DNA from: Halopolyspora algeriensis
GTDB taxonomy: Bacteria; Actinomycetota; Actinomycetes; Mycobacteriales; Pseudonocardiaceae
DNA: 64,000 nt
Direction: 5' to 3'
Assembly (NCBI RefSeq): GCF_003337235.1
Contig: NZ_QPJC01000001.1
Span: 124,001-188,000 of the forward strand
Position numbers and translations under genes: made by a program. Under the pieces are notes generated by a model. The model worked only from the letters and a program-made list of their open reading frames with translations, made no database searches and had not been told where the DNA came from. Positions 30,583-39,698 of this stretch are shown here, one piece after another. The stretch's first letter is position 1, and each line of letters opens with the position of its first letter.

Positions 30583-33261
30583 TCACACCTGGTCCTGGTG
30601 CTGCAGGGCCAGGATCTCCTCCACGGAGTCGGCGACATGCTCCTCCGCTTCCTGTCCGGGACGGGACTTCCGGACGGTACGGGCCTGCAGCCACACCTCG
30701 AAACGATTCTCGGACAGCGGTCGCGAGATCAGGTAGCCCTGCGCCGTGTCACATCCCATCCGCACGAGTTCGTCCCGTGCCGCGTCGTCCTCGACACCTT
30801 CGGCCACCACCTTCAGTTCCAGCGAATGCCCGAGTTCGACGATCGAGCGCACCACCGCCATGTCACCGAGGTCGGTCCCCATCCCCAGGACGAAACTCTT
30901 GTCGATCTTCACTTCGTCCACCGGTAGCTGACGCAGGTAGGCCAGTGAGGAGTACCCGGTACCGAAGTCGTCCACCGCCAGGTGGACACCCAACGCCCGC
31001 AGCCGCCGCAGCACAGGCAGACACCGTTCCGGGTCGGCCATCACGCTGGACTCGGTGAGCTCGAAGGTCAGCAGTCCCGGGGGGATGCCATGGCGAGCCA
31101 GCGCTTCGGCCACCCGGTCCGGGAACGACTCATCGGCCAGATTGCGCACCGACAGGTTCACCGCGCCCGACAGTCGCAAACCCCGAGCCAGCCAGGCGCG
31201 CACACGCACCAGCACACGCTCCATCACGAACGTGGTCAGTGCATCGACCATCCCGGTCGCTTCGACGACGGGGATGAACTCGTCCGGGCTCAGCCGTCCG
31301 TACTCCGGGTGGGACCAACGCACCAGTGCCTCGGCACCCACAACACGCCGCTCGGGCAGGGCCACCTTCGGTTGGTAGTGCACCTCGATCTGCCCGGCAT
31401 CCAGTGCCTGGCGGAACTGGGTGACCAGCTGGAACCGGCGCAGAAAGATCTGTCCCATGCTGGCGACGTAACCGCGCACCCCGTCCTCGCCATTCCGTGC
31501 CGCGCGCACCGCCACATCGGCACGCTGGAGCAGGGTGTCCACGTCGACGTCGGTGTCGTCGTGCTCGGCGGATGCGGAGGAGACGTAGCCGGCCACGCCG
31601 CTGGCCTCCACCACGAGACGGTCCACCGGATACGGCTCGGCGATCACCGACCTGAGGTGCTCGGCGAGTTCGTGGGCCTGCTGTCCGCTGTACTCCCGTA
31701 GCAGCACCGCGAACGAGTGCGCTTCCAGTCTGGCCAGCGGCACATCGGCTCCGAGCGTCTCACGCATGCGCCGCCCGGCGGCGACCACCAGCCGGTCCTC
31801 CCAGGTGTAGCCGAGTGCCTCACTGACGGTGGTCAGCAGTTCCAGATCGACGCGCAGTACGACAACGGTGCCTGCGTGCAGGCCCTCGCGAGCCATTTCC
31901 CGGAATCCGGCGCGGTTGAGCAGGCCGGTGAGCGGATCGTGGTAAGCATCATGCCGCAATCGCGCCAGCAGGCGCCGGTTGTCCATCGCCGTGGCCAGGT
32001 GACTGGCGAGCGTGTGCAACAGGCGCACGTCGGCGCGCCCGAAGCCGCGCCACCGGCTGACCCGGTCGTGAGCCTCCACCGCGCCGAGCATCTGGTTCGC
32101 TCCTCGCAGCGGTACCACCAACGACTCGTGCGCCCCGCGCCGGCGCAGGGCATCACGGATGTCCTCCGGCGCGTCCAGCGTGCGATACGAGCGAACGTGA
32201 CTGCCCGGCAGCTGCAGTATCGGGCATTCGCGCAGCAGGGAGGCTCCCTCTCCCGTGGCCGACTCGGGCAGCGGCTTCCCGGCCACAAGGGTGCTCACCT
32301 CACCTCGCGGATCCAGGCACAGCCGCAACACCACCCGCGTCGCGTCGAGCTGCTCACGGATGCGTTCGGCAACCGGAACCCACTCGCCGACCGAATCGTC
32401 CCCCTCGGAGACATCCGTCCCCGAGGGGCCGCGCGCGGCAGCCTGTCCGGACCGGGCGACACCGAGGCTGACGTCGCCGAGCGTCTCCAGATCGCGCTGT
32501 TCCCGCAGCAGTCCCGAGTACGTCCGGTACACCGCGACCGCGCCGGTACCGAGCAGCGCCACGAGGGCCCATCCCCACTCGGTTTTCACCGCGACCTCGT
32601 ACCCGGCCAGACCCAGAGAGGTATTGAGCAGACCGACCGCGAACGTGCGCACCCCCAGGCGAACGCCGGGGCCGAGCCGCATCCCACCGCCGAGAACGTG
32701 CAGGGCAGTCAGGGCACAGCCACAGCTGATCAGCGTCGAGGTCAACGTGCCCGCAGCCGCCCCGAACCACATCGGGGCCACCCCGGCCAAGCCGGTGTTC
32801 ACTCCGGTGGCGACCGCGAACGGCACAGCGATTTCCAAGCACAGGACGCCCGCGTTGTAGAGGACATGGCTGGCGGCCCGCCTGCCGACCTGAGCCCCCA
32901 GGCCTGCCAGCAGGTTGGCCGCGAGAACCACCTCGAAGGGAGCGGTGAGCAGTCCCACGATCAGCGGTATCTCGGTGAACGAGATCGTCCAACCGACCCG
33001 CTTGACGTCGACGTCGATGGTGAGTTGCTCGGCCAGCAGAAAGCCCATCGCCAGCAGTGGGCCGATGAGCAGCAACTCGGGGGTGTAGCGGAACGGAAGC
33101 CATGCCGAGGTCGACGCGCTGATGACGATCCCGCCCAGCAGTACACCGAGCGAGAACCGGGTGAAGACTCGCGTCCGTGCCGGATCGGCCTCGGCCCGCA
33201 CGGGGGGCCTCGGCACGTCGGGGTACGCCTGCCGGCTGAGGGAGCGGTGACGCTCGAGCAT
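30583..33261 (-). CDS. Membrane GAF-GGDEF-EAL protein; degenerate cyclase, intact c-di-GMP phosphodiesterase
   Basis: 892 aa from ATG 33261, with GGGAGG 7 nt upstream; the frame is open to 33660 but that part overlaps the next gene antisense. The N-terminal 270 residues hold about eight hydrophobic spans (a MASE-like sensor). A GAF-like region (about 300-450) is followed by a GGDEF fold whose start YHDPLTGLLNRAGF is normal but whose active-site motif is LEAHSFAVLL, so no cyclase activity is expected. The EAL domain (about 630-880) keeps EALVRW, NLSVRNL, ELTES, DDFGTGYSSL and KIDKSFV. Predicted role: hydrolysis of cyclic-di-GMP in response to a membrane or redox cue. Confidence 0.9.
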   Translation of the reverse strand: MLERHRSLSRQAYPDVPRPPVRAEADPARTRVFTRFSLGVLLGGIVISASTSAWLPFRYTPELLLIGPLLAMGFLLAEQLTIDVDVKRVGWTISFTEIPLIVGLLTAPFEVVLAANLLAGLGAQVGRRAASHVLYNAGVLCLEIAVPFAVATGVNTGLAGVAPMWFGAAAGTLTSTLISCGCALTALHVLGGGMRLGPGVRLGVRTFAVGLLNTSLGLAGYEVAVKTEWGWALVALLGTGAVAVYRTYSGLLREQRDLETLGDVSLGVARSGQAAARGPSGTDVSEGDDSVGEWVPVAERIREQLDATRVVLRLCLDPRGEVSTLVAGKPLPESATGEGASLLRECPILQLPGSHVRSYRTLDAPEDIRDALRRRGAHESLVVPLRGANQMLGAVEAHDRVSRWRGFGRADVRLLHTLASHLATAMDNRRLLARLRHDAYHDPLTGLLNRAGFREMAREGLHAGTVVVLRVDLELLTTVSEALGYTWEDRLVVAAGRRMRETLGADVPLARLEAHSFAVLLREYSGQQAHELAEHLRSVIAEPYPVDRLVVEASGVAGYVSSASAEHDDTDVDVDTLLQRADVAVRAARNGEDGVRGYVASMGQIFLRRFQLVTQFRQALDAGQIEVHYQPKVALPERRVVGAEALVRWSHPEYGRLSPDEFIPVVEATGMVDALTTFVMERVLVRVRAWLARGLRLSGAVNLSVRNLADESFPDRVAEALARHGIPPGLLTFELTESSVMADPERCLPVLRRLRALGVHLAVDDFGTGYSSLAYLRQLPVDEVKIDKSFVLGMGTDLGDMAVVRSIVELGHSLELKVVAEGVEDDAARDELVRMGCDTAQGYLISRPLSENRFEVWLQARTVRKSRPGQEAEEHVADSVEEILALQHQDQV

Positions 33262-33441
33262 CCACTTCCTCCCACCATGCGACACCCTCGCCGTGCTGAT
33301 CCTGACGCACGACACTGGGCGTTGACCAGAGCCGGGCTGGCCTGTTCGTGGGTAAAACCGGGAAAATGAGCACTGAGAGTAACCGAACGTGACTCCCGGC
33401 CGGCTTCCTCGCGGAACCCGAGGCGGATGAGAGGCATGCTC

Positions 33442-33855
33442 ATGAAGTCCGATCAGGCACGCCGGGAATTCTCCCGGGCACGGGTCGCCCGGCTGGCGAC
33501 CGCGAGCGAACGGGCACAGCCCCATCTGGTGCCGGTCACGTTCGTGGTGACCGGTGATCTGATCACCACGGCCGTGGATCACAAGCCCAAACACACCACG
33601 GCTCTGAAGAGACTGCGCAACATCACAGAAAATCCCGAGGTCACCCTGCTCGTCGATCACTACGAGGACGACTGGTCACGGCTGTGGTGGGTCCGCGCGG
33701 ACGGCACGGCGAGCCTCACCGGTGCTACCGAGCGACCGGAGTTGGTGGCGGCTCTGGCCACCAAGTACGGGCAATACCAGCAGCACCGACCATCGTCGAC
33801 CCTGATCGTCGTCCGGGTGCACCGCTGGACCGGCTGGGCGGCTTCCCAGGCCTGA
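33442..33855 (+). CDS. PPOX-class F420-dependent oxidoreductase (TIGR03668-like)
   Basis: 137 aa from ATG 33442 (MKSDQARREFSRARVARLAT), with GAGAGG 7 nt upstream; ATGs at 33427 and 33436 are alternatives. Split beta-barrel flavin/deazaflavin-binding fold: RLATASERAQPHLVPVTFVV, then DHKPKHTTALKRLRNITENP, and WWVRADGTASL. The family binds F420 or heme/FMN; the exact substrate is unknown. It is divergent from the EAL protein. Confidence 0.85.
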   Translation: MKSDQARREFSRARVARLATASERAQPHLVPVTFVVTGDLITTAVDHKPKHTTALKRLRNITENPEVTLLVDHYEDDWSRLWWVRADGTASLTGATERPELVAALATKYGQYQQHRPSSTLIVVRVHRWTGWAASQA

Positions 33856-33988
33856 ACCGACGAGCGGGTCGTTGCGGCGGCAGATTTCCGATCGGGATTG
33901 GTTTCCGGCGCACTTCCCCGAAGCGAGAGCCACCGAGTCGCACATGCCCATCGGCGACCGGGGCGATCGGGCCACTAGAGTGCCGGAT

Positions 33989-34306
33989 GTGGTGGACGAT
34001 CCGTATCACGTGCGGATGCCGACGGCCGGGTTGTCGCGGCTCGCGGAAGCGCTGAACGTGGTGGACGAGCATGCCGAACTCAACCACCGGTACCGCAAAC
34101 TCATCCACGACTCCCGGGAGCTGCTCGTCGGCGAGGAGGTACGCCTGACCCAGGCGCGCGGGATGGCCAAAAAACTGATGGTGCTGGTCCGGGCCGCGGG
34201 AACGGACTTTCGCGAGTGCCTCACCGCCCGGAACCGTGAAGTACTCGATGCGGGTCTCGCTCAGGCCGACGAACTCGTTTACGGCGACGAGCCCCGCACC
34301 GGATGA
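33989..34306 (+). CDS. Small conserved-looking protein of unknown function, probably leaderless
   Basis: 105 aa from GTG 33989 (GTG 33992 is adjacent). A TAGAGT -10 at 33976-33981 puts the transcription start at the GTG, consistent with a leaderless mRNA. The protein is soluble and mostly helical (LSRLAEALNVVDEHAELNHRYR...), with no recognisable catalytic motif. The frame is open upstream to 33872 but without a ribosome site. It is convergent with cvnD. Confidence 0.55.
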   Translation: MVDDPYHVRMPTAGLSRLAEALNVVDEHAELNHRYRKLIHDSRELLVGEEVRLTQARGMAKKLMVLVRAAGTDFRECLTARNREVLDAGLAQADELVYGDEPRTG

Positions 34307-34390
34307 GATGATGTGGCCCGGCCGAGCGGTCTCCACTGCGCCGGTCGGGACATCGCGAGAAATCCACACGGCGACGAGGGACCTCGAGCA

Positions 34391-34428
34391 AGCCGGAGAG
34401 ACTCGAAACCGAGCCGGCCTCTCCGGCT
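34391..34428. terminator. Hairpin between convergent genes
   Basis: AGCCGGAGAG (34391-34400) is exactly complementary to 34419-34428, with an inner CTCG/CGAG stem. It lies between the small plus-strand gene and the end of cvnD and probably stops transcription both ways. No strong T-run. Confidence 0.5.
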
Positions 34429-34476
34429 CACCGGGACGGCGGATGTGTTCGCTTGACCGGGGGGCACCCGTCCGGA

Positions 34477-35088
34477 CTAACGCTGAGGCGTGGGATGGGC
34501 GGCAGCCCACCAGCTCATGGCGTATTCGACCAGGGCGATCAGCGACTGCTTCGTGGACTCTGGATCCCGGGCGTCGCACGGCACGATCGGCACGTTCGGC
34601 CCGACCGCGACGGCCTCGCGCACCTCTTCGACCTGATGCCGCAACGAACCGTCGAAGCAGTTCACCCCGATCACGTACGGCACGCCTCGGTCCTCGAAGA
34701 AGTCCACGGCGGAAAAGCAGTCCGCGAGGCGACGGGTGTCCACGAGGACAACCGCACCGATCGCCCCTCGCACCAGGTCGTCCCACATGAACCAGAAGCG
34801 CTGCTGCCCGGGTGTCCCGAACAGGTACAGAATCAGGTCCGAGTCCAGTGACAATCTCCCGAAGTCCATCGCGACCGTCGTCGATGTCTTGCCGGGAGTC
34901 GCGGCGAGATCGTCGACGCCCTCGCTGGCCTCCGTCATCACCGCTTCCGTGGTCAGCGGCACGATCTCGGAAACGGAACCGACGTAGGTCGTCTTGCCCA
35001 CTCCGAACCCGCCCGCGACCACGATCTTGGCCGAACTGGTGCTCGATTTCCCGCTTTCCTGCGGCGCCCTATAGCCGACGGAGTCCAC
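34477..35088 (-). CDS. cvnD: Conservon GTP/ATP-binding protein CvnD
   Basis: 203 aa, GTG 35088, overlapping the end of cvnC by 20 nt as is usual for conservons. P-loop GGFGVGKTTYVGSV (about 26-39), switch region FGTPGQQRFWFMWDDL, and NCFDG in the place of the NKxD motif. It is a Ras-like regulatory NTPase that with CvnA-C forms a membrane-associated complex resembling eukaryotic GPCR signalling. The input signal is unknown. Confidence 0.92.
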   Translation of the reverse strand: MDSVGYRAPQESGKSSTSSAKIVVAGGFGVGKTTYVGSVSEIVPLTTEAVMTEASEGVDDLAATPGKTSTTVAMDFGRLSLDSDLILYLFGTPGQQRFWFMWDDLVRGAIGAVVLVDTRRLADCFSAVDFFEDRGVPYVIGVNCFDGSLRHQVEEVREAVAVGPNVPIVPCDARDPESTKQSLIALVEYAMSWWAAAHPTPQR

Positions 35089-35662
35089 TCAATACCCTTT
35101 CCATCAACATCAAATGCGGTGCACTGCCACTGTCGGTCACGGTCTGGTGGACGTGGATCAGGCCCTGCTCGGCCATGTCGGCCAGCAGAACCTTGGCCAC
35201 ACCGAACGGAACACCGAGCAATGCGCCGACCTCCGCAGCAGAACGAGGATGACGGCACAGCTCCGCGACGGACTGGTGCTCGTGCCTCAGCGGCATTCCC
35301 GGTTGGTAGTGCTCACTGGTGGAGACCAGCGTTTCCAGTTCCAGATCGACGTTCGACTTCGTGCGGCCGCCGGTCCAGGCATACGGCCGGATGCTGGCTG
35401 CCGGAGCAGCGTCATCATTCTCCGGATCGGCCGAATGACCGCTCCACGATGGCTCGTCAGCGCCTCCGCCAGAGTAACCGGATCGTTCCGCGGCGGATGA
35501 TGCCTGCTCCTCCTGTTGGCGACGGTCGCGGTTGCTTCCGAAGGTGAACCCGTTGAACACGTCGGCGAACGTCGCACCGCCGTCCTCATCATCCCGCCCG
35601 CGCCCGGGCTGTGGTCGCCCACCCCTCGGGGGGCGCTCGTAGTAACCAGGCCCTTCGCTCAT
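35069..35662 (-). CDS. cvnC: Conservon protein CvnC (DUF742)
   Basis: 197 aa, ATG 35662. The N-terminal 95 residues are polar and disordered. The C-terminal DUF742 winged-helix-like domain holds RPYAWTGGRT, VSTSEHYQPGM and EHQSVAELCRHPRSAAEVGA, ending in ERVLSGLRRL. It lies 7 nt after cvnB. Function within the complex is not defined. Confidence 0.92.
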   Translation of the reverse strand: MSEGPGYYERPPRGGRPQPGRGRDDEDGGATFADVFNGFTFGSNRDRRQQEEQASSAAERSGYSGGGADEPSWSGHSADPENDDAAPAASIRPYAWTGGRTKSNVDLELETLVSTSEHYQPGMPLRHEHQSVAELCRHPRSAAEVGALLGVPFGVAKVLLADMAEQGLIHVHQTVTDSGSAPHLMLMERVLSGLRRL

Positions 35663-35669
35663 CGCGGCC

Positions 35670-36110
35670 TCACACCAACTGCTCGGTCACGGGGCGATTC
35701 GAACCCTGCAGCTGCGACCGCAGTTCCGGAGTGAGAATACGTCCGACGCGCTGCACGAGCATGGCCATCTCATATGCGACCAGCCCCATATCGCACTGTG
35801 GGGAAGCGAGCACGGTCAGGCACGAGCCATCACTGATGGCCATCTGCAGCATCAGACCGCGGTCCATCTCGACAATGGTCTCCTTGATCCCGCCCGCCTC
35901 GAAGCACCGGGCGGCACCTTGCGTCAGACTCAGCAAGCCCGAGGCGACGGCGGCGAGCTGATCGGCCCGGTCCTTCGGCAGCTTGTCCGAGGAAACGAGC
36001 AACAACCCGTCAGCCGACACGACAATGGCATGGGCCACCCCGGCCACTCGCTCGGTGAAGTCGGTGACCAGCCATGCGAACTGGTCGGTTTTTGCCTGCT
36101 GCGACGTCAT
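35670..36110 (-). CDS. cvnB: Conservon roadblock/LC7 protein CvnB
   Basis: 146 aa from ATG 36110, with AGGAGG 5 nt upstream. Roadblock/LC7 fold: FAWLVTDFTERVAGVAHAIVVSADGLLL, with SLTQGAARCFEAGG and ISDGSCLTVLASP. It probably acts as a GTPase-activating or scaffold partner of CvnD (the MglB-like relationship). A 168-bp gap separates it from cvnA. Confidence 0.92.
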   Translation of the reverse strand: MTSQQAKTDQFAWLVTDFTERVAGVAHAIVVSADGLLLVSSDKLPKDRADQLAAVASGLLSLTQGAARCFEAGGIKETIVEMDRGLMLQMAISDGSCLTVLASPQCDMGLVAYEMAMLVQRVGRILTPELRSQLQGSNRPVTEQLV

Positions 36111-36278
36111 GCAGCCTCCTTTGCTGATCTCACACGAGCCAGGGGCCCGGCTCGTGGCAAGCAGAGCGCGTTTCGTCAACGCATGGTGCAATCACCGGGA
36201 TACGGGCTGTTGAGAGTGATCATCTCCAACAAGTGCTCCACTTCAGCAATTGCAACCGGGATACGCAAGAGACGGCTC

Positions 36279-39200
36279 CTACTCGTCCGAGCTGTGCCGG
36301 CCCCGACGAACGCCCTGCTGGAAGCTGGACAACCGGCCACGCAGATCGTTCGGTGTGGATGAGACACGAGTGTCGGAGTCACCACCCGCGCTCCCCATCA
36401 GCGGAGCACTGCCGGGTGCGAGCTGGGCACGAGGGGTCCTACGGGGTAGTCCGGCGGCCGTGAAATCCGTGGGCTCGTGGCTTGCGGCGGCATCGGCCTC
36501 GTACTGCGCCGAGTCCGTCACGAAATTCCACGCAGCCTCTTCCCGACCGGCAGCTCCCGTCCCTCCGGGTGCCTCCCGGCCGGAATCTCCCCCCGCGGGA
36601 GTTTCCGATCGTTGCCGGGCGGCGGCCCGTTGCCCGGAGTCGTTCGCTTCCGCCGACGAAGGCTTCTCCGGCTCGCCCCGGCGCGCACCACGCTGGAAGC
36701 TGGACAGTCGGCCACGCAGATCGTCCGCATCCTGCCCGGAACCGCTCTGCTCCCCGGCTGCGCCGTTGACTCCCGCCGTGGAGGCGGGACCGGCACCCGT
36801 AGCGGGTTTGCTCGCCATGACACCGGGAGCGAGGTGCTTGCGCGGACTCCTGCGAGGCAACCCCGAGGAGGTGTAGCTCGCGGCTTCGGGCTGGGCAATG
36901 GCGTCGGCCTGGTGCTGGGCCTGATCCGTTTCGAAGTTCCATGCCGCGGTACCGCTGCCGGAACCCGTCTGCTGCCGCTGCCTCGTGTCGCGCCGCCCGG
37001 CGCCCGGCTGCGGAGAGTCCTCACCGGGCCAGTGAGGGCTCTCGGAAGGCTGCCGCTGTGTCTCCTGGTAGTGGGCGTCCTCCCGGGAGGGCTGGAACCA
37101 CTGGGTCGCCATCTCGGTGAAGGCCTGCGGCGCCCCGGGAAGTTCCGGACCGCGCTGGTCACCCGCTCCACCGACATGCGAGGGACCGTCCCCGGACACC
37201 TGCCCGGGCGAGTACCTCTGCTGCGATGCCCCATCCGGTCCGGACCGGCCGGGCCGAGCCGGCGGCGCCTCGGGTTCACCCTGCTTGGGGGGCGGCTCGA
37301 ACAGCCCGCGCACGCGCTCCTCCGTCACCGGTTCCGCGTCCGCGGGTTCGGGCTCCCGGGCAGGAGCCGACGCCGTGCCGGAACCGAACGGAGCGAAGTG
37401 ACCGTCGGGGAACTCACCCCGGGGTGTGCGTTGGGGAAGACCTCCCTCCAGAACCTGCCTGCGGACCGCTCCGTTGTTGTGCGAAGCCGTTCCCTGCTGT
37501 TGCACCGTCCCGTTGTGGTGCTGCTCCTGCGACGACCGGGCAGGCAACGACCGGCCGGGCGAGGACTGCTGCGGCGGCGACTGCTCGGGTACCGACCTCG
37601 GGGTGTCCGAACCCGCCGGGCCCGATGGTGCGAGCCCGGAAATCTGCGGAACGGGTGGCTCCGGAGGAGAGGGCGGCTGCGTCCCGGTCGGCTGAAGCCC
37701 CGACTGGGACGGCGAAGGGTCGTACGACGGCGACTTGCCTCGGGAGGGCGCGGAGAGCACCAGTTCGGCCGGAATCAGCACGGCGGCGCGCACACCCTCG
37801 AATTCCTCACCGCCGTACAGTCGCACCGCGATCCCGTGCCGCGACGCCAGCTTGCTGATCACCAGCATCCCCAGGCGACGCGACGTCGACATGTCCGGTT
37901 CCTCGCTCGAGGCCAGCCTCTCATTGGCCTCCGCCAGCTCACTGTTGTCCATCCCGATACCTCGGTCCAGCACGTCGATGCCGATCGAACCGTCATCGGC
38001 CTGGTAACTGGACACGGTCACCGAGGTGTTCGGCGCCGAGAAGTTCGCTGCGTTGTCGAGCAGTTCGGCGATCAGCCGCACGAGGTCACTGCCCGCATAG
38101 CCGACCAGGCGAGCCTGCGGGGGCGACTGCACGATCACCCGCGGGTAGTGTTCGATCTCCGAGACCGCAGCGCGCAGCACGTCGGCCACCGGCACGGGCT
38201 GGTTGAACCGGCGCGCGAGATCGTTGCCCGACAGCACCATCAGGTTCTCGTTGTTGCGCCGCATCCGGGTGGCCAGGTGGTCCAGCCGGAACAGTGTGGC
38301 GAGCTGATCGGGATCGTCCTCGTCCTGCTCCAGTTGCTCGAACAGGCGCAACTGCCGTTCGAGCAGGCTCTGGCTCCGCCGGGAGACGTTGATGAACGAG
38401 TCACTGTAGGCGCGCCGCAAGCTCGCCTGCTCGGCCGCGAGGTACAACGCCTGGCGGTTCACCTCGTCGAAGGCCCGTGCGACCTGACCGACTTCCTCGG
38501 TGGTCGACACCGGAACCTCGGCGACCGAGTTCTCCGACTCCTCGCCTCGCCGGACCCGGGAGACCGCTTCGGGCAACTGGTGCTCGGCCGCGTTGAGCGC
38601 GCTGCGCCGCAGGACGGCCAGCGAACCGAGCAGGTTCCTGGAGATGACGTAGATGACCGCCGCTGCGAGCATCAGTGCGGCCGACAGGATGACCGTGATG
38701 GCTCCGGCCCGGTTGCTGGAGTCCTCGTACAGCGAGGACGCGATGCTACTGACATGCTGGGACAGCTGCGTACGAACCTCGGTCGTCCTCGAGATGAACG
38801 CCTCGGACTGGGCGTTCCACTCCCGCACTGTCAGCGTGATGTCCTCGGCATCACCGGACGAGGCGAGTTCCACGATCCGGTTGAGCGAACGTTCGCGCGC
38901 GGCCGTCTCCTCGACAGCCACCGTCTGCTGGTAAGCGCGCTGCTGCTCGGGGCTGGCGGCCACCAGGAATTCGTCGATCCGGGCGTCCATCCTGGCTCGC
39001 GAATCGTTGACCGCGTCCAGCAGGGCGTCACCGAAATTGCCCCGTGCCAGCGCACTGCCGATCAGCGCCCGCTGGATCCGGGCCTCGTCCTCGGCGACGG
39101 AAAGCTGGTGCAGGGCACTGACCGGACCGTAAATCTGCGGGTCTCCCAGGTCACTGATCACCGCACGCTCCAGTCCCAGCAGCGCACTGACCATGCCGCT

Positions 39201-39698
39201 GTAGGTCTGCACCGCGGTGACCGGATCGATGGAGTGGGTGAGCACCTGCTTGCGCAGCTTCGCCAGCCCGGCGAGCTGCTTTTGCAGCCGACCGAACTGA
39301 GCCGCGGCGGTGGGGCTGAAGCCGCCGACCGAGTCGAGCACCTCGGGCGCCTGGGAAGCGGCCTTGGTCACAGCGTCAGCCGTGGCGCGCAGCGCCTTCG
39401 GATCGCCGGCTCCGGACAGGAACGCCGCCGCGAGTGTGCGTTCCTTCTGCAAACCGGTGAGCAGCGGCTGGATACGGTCACGCGCCTCGACCATGTTGCC
39501 GAGGTGCTCATAGCGATCCGCGCTCTCCACCTGGTCGTGAATCCGGATCACACCCAGCGTGATCGCGAAGACCACGGGCACCAACACCACCGCGGCCAGC
39601 TTGACCGGGAGCCTCCAGTTGCGCCACTGCGTGATCACGCCTCGCCGGGACGTGCGCTGCCCCGTCCCCGATGCCGTGGCTCGTTCCCTCGGGGTCAC
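36279..39698 (-). CDS. cvnA: Conservon sensor histidine kinase CvnA (NIT domain, tandem C-terminal motifs)
   Basis: 1139 aa from GTG 39698 (VTPRERATASG), preceded by a G-rich ribosome site; the frame is open to 39905. Two membrane spans (about 32-52 and 325-345) bracket a nitrate-sensor-like NIT domain (QKERTLAAAFLSG). HAMP-like and coiled-coil segments follow, then HisKA/HATPase_c with LDHLATRMRRNNENL (phospho-His region), AELLDNAANFSAPNT (N box) and DRGIGMD (G1). The last 450 residues are Pro/Gln/Ser-rich and carry two copies of a module reading WNFxTDxAQ...GLPRRxPRxxLAPG...DLRGRLSSFQxGxRRG. It signals to CvnB-D. Confidence 0.9.
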   Translation of the reverse strand: MTPRERATASGTGQRTSRRGVITQWRNWRLPVKLAAVVLVPVVFAITLGVIRIHDQVESADRYEHLGNMVEARDRIQPLLTGLQKERTLAAAFLSGAGDPKALRATADAVTKAASQAPEVLDSVGGFSPTAAAQFGRLQKQLAGLAKLRKQVLTHSIDPVTAVQTYSGMVSALLGLERAVISDLGDPQIYGPVSALHQLSVAEDEARIQRALIGSALARGNFGDALLDAVNDSRARMDARIDEFLVAASPEQQRAYQQTVAVEETAARERSLNRIVELASSGDAEDITLTVREWNAQSEAFISRTTEVRTQLSQHVSSIASSLYEDSSNRAGAITVILSAALMLAAAVIYVISRNLLGSLAVLRRSALNAAEHQLPEAVSRVRRGEESENSVAEVPVSTTEEVGQVARAFDEVNRQALYLAAEQASLRRAYSDSFINVSRRSQSLLERQLRLFEQLEQDEDDPDQLATLFRLDHLATRMRRNNENLMVLSGNDLARRFNQPVPVADVLRAAVSEIEHYPRVIVQSPPQARLVGYAGSDLVRLIAELLDNAANFSAPNTSVTVSSYQADDGSIGIDVLDRGIGMDNSELAEANERLASSEEPDMSTSRRLGMLVISKLASRHGIAVRLYGGEEFEGVRAAVLIPAELVLSAPSRGKSPSYDPSPSQSGLQPTGTQPPSPPEPPVPQISGLAPSGPAGSDTPRSVPEQSPPQQSSPGRSLPARSSQEQHHNGTVQQQGTASHNNGAVRRQVLEGGLPQRTPRGEFPDGHFAPFGSGTASAPAREPEPADAEPVTEERVRGLFEPPPKQGEPEAPPARPGRSGPDGASQQRYSPGQVSGDGPSHVGGAGDQRGPELPGAPQAFTEMATQWFQPSREDAHYQETQRQPSESPHWPGEDSPQPGAGRRDTRQRQQTGSGSGTAAWNFETDQAQHQADAIAQPEAASYTSSGLPRRSPRKHLAPGVMASKPATGAGPASTAGVNGAAGEQSGSGQDADDLRGRLSSFQRGARRGEPEKPSSAEANDSGQRAAARQRSETPAGGDSGREAPGGTGAAGREEAAWNFVTDSAQYEADAAASHEPTDFTAAGLPRRTPRAQLAPGSAPLMGSAGGDSDTRVSSTPNDLRGRLSSFQQGVRRGRHSSDE

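Noticed and set aside
30583-33660. Longer EAL protein from 33660
   Set aside because: The extra 133 codons are antisense to the PPOX gene and precede a clear ribosome site at ATG 33261.
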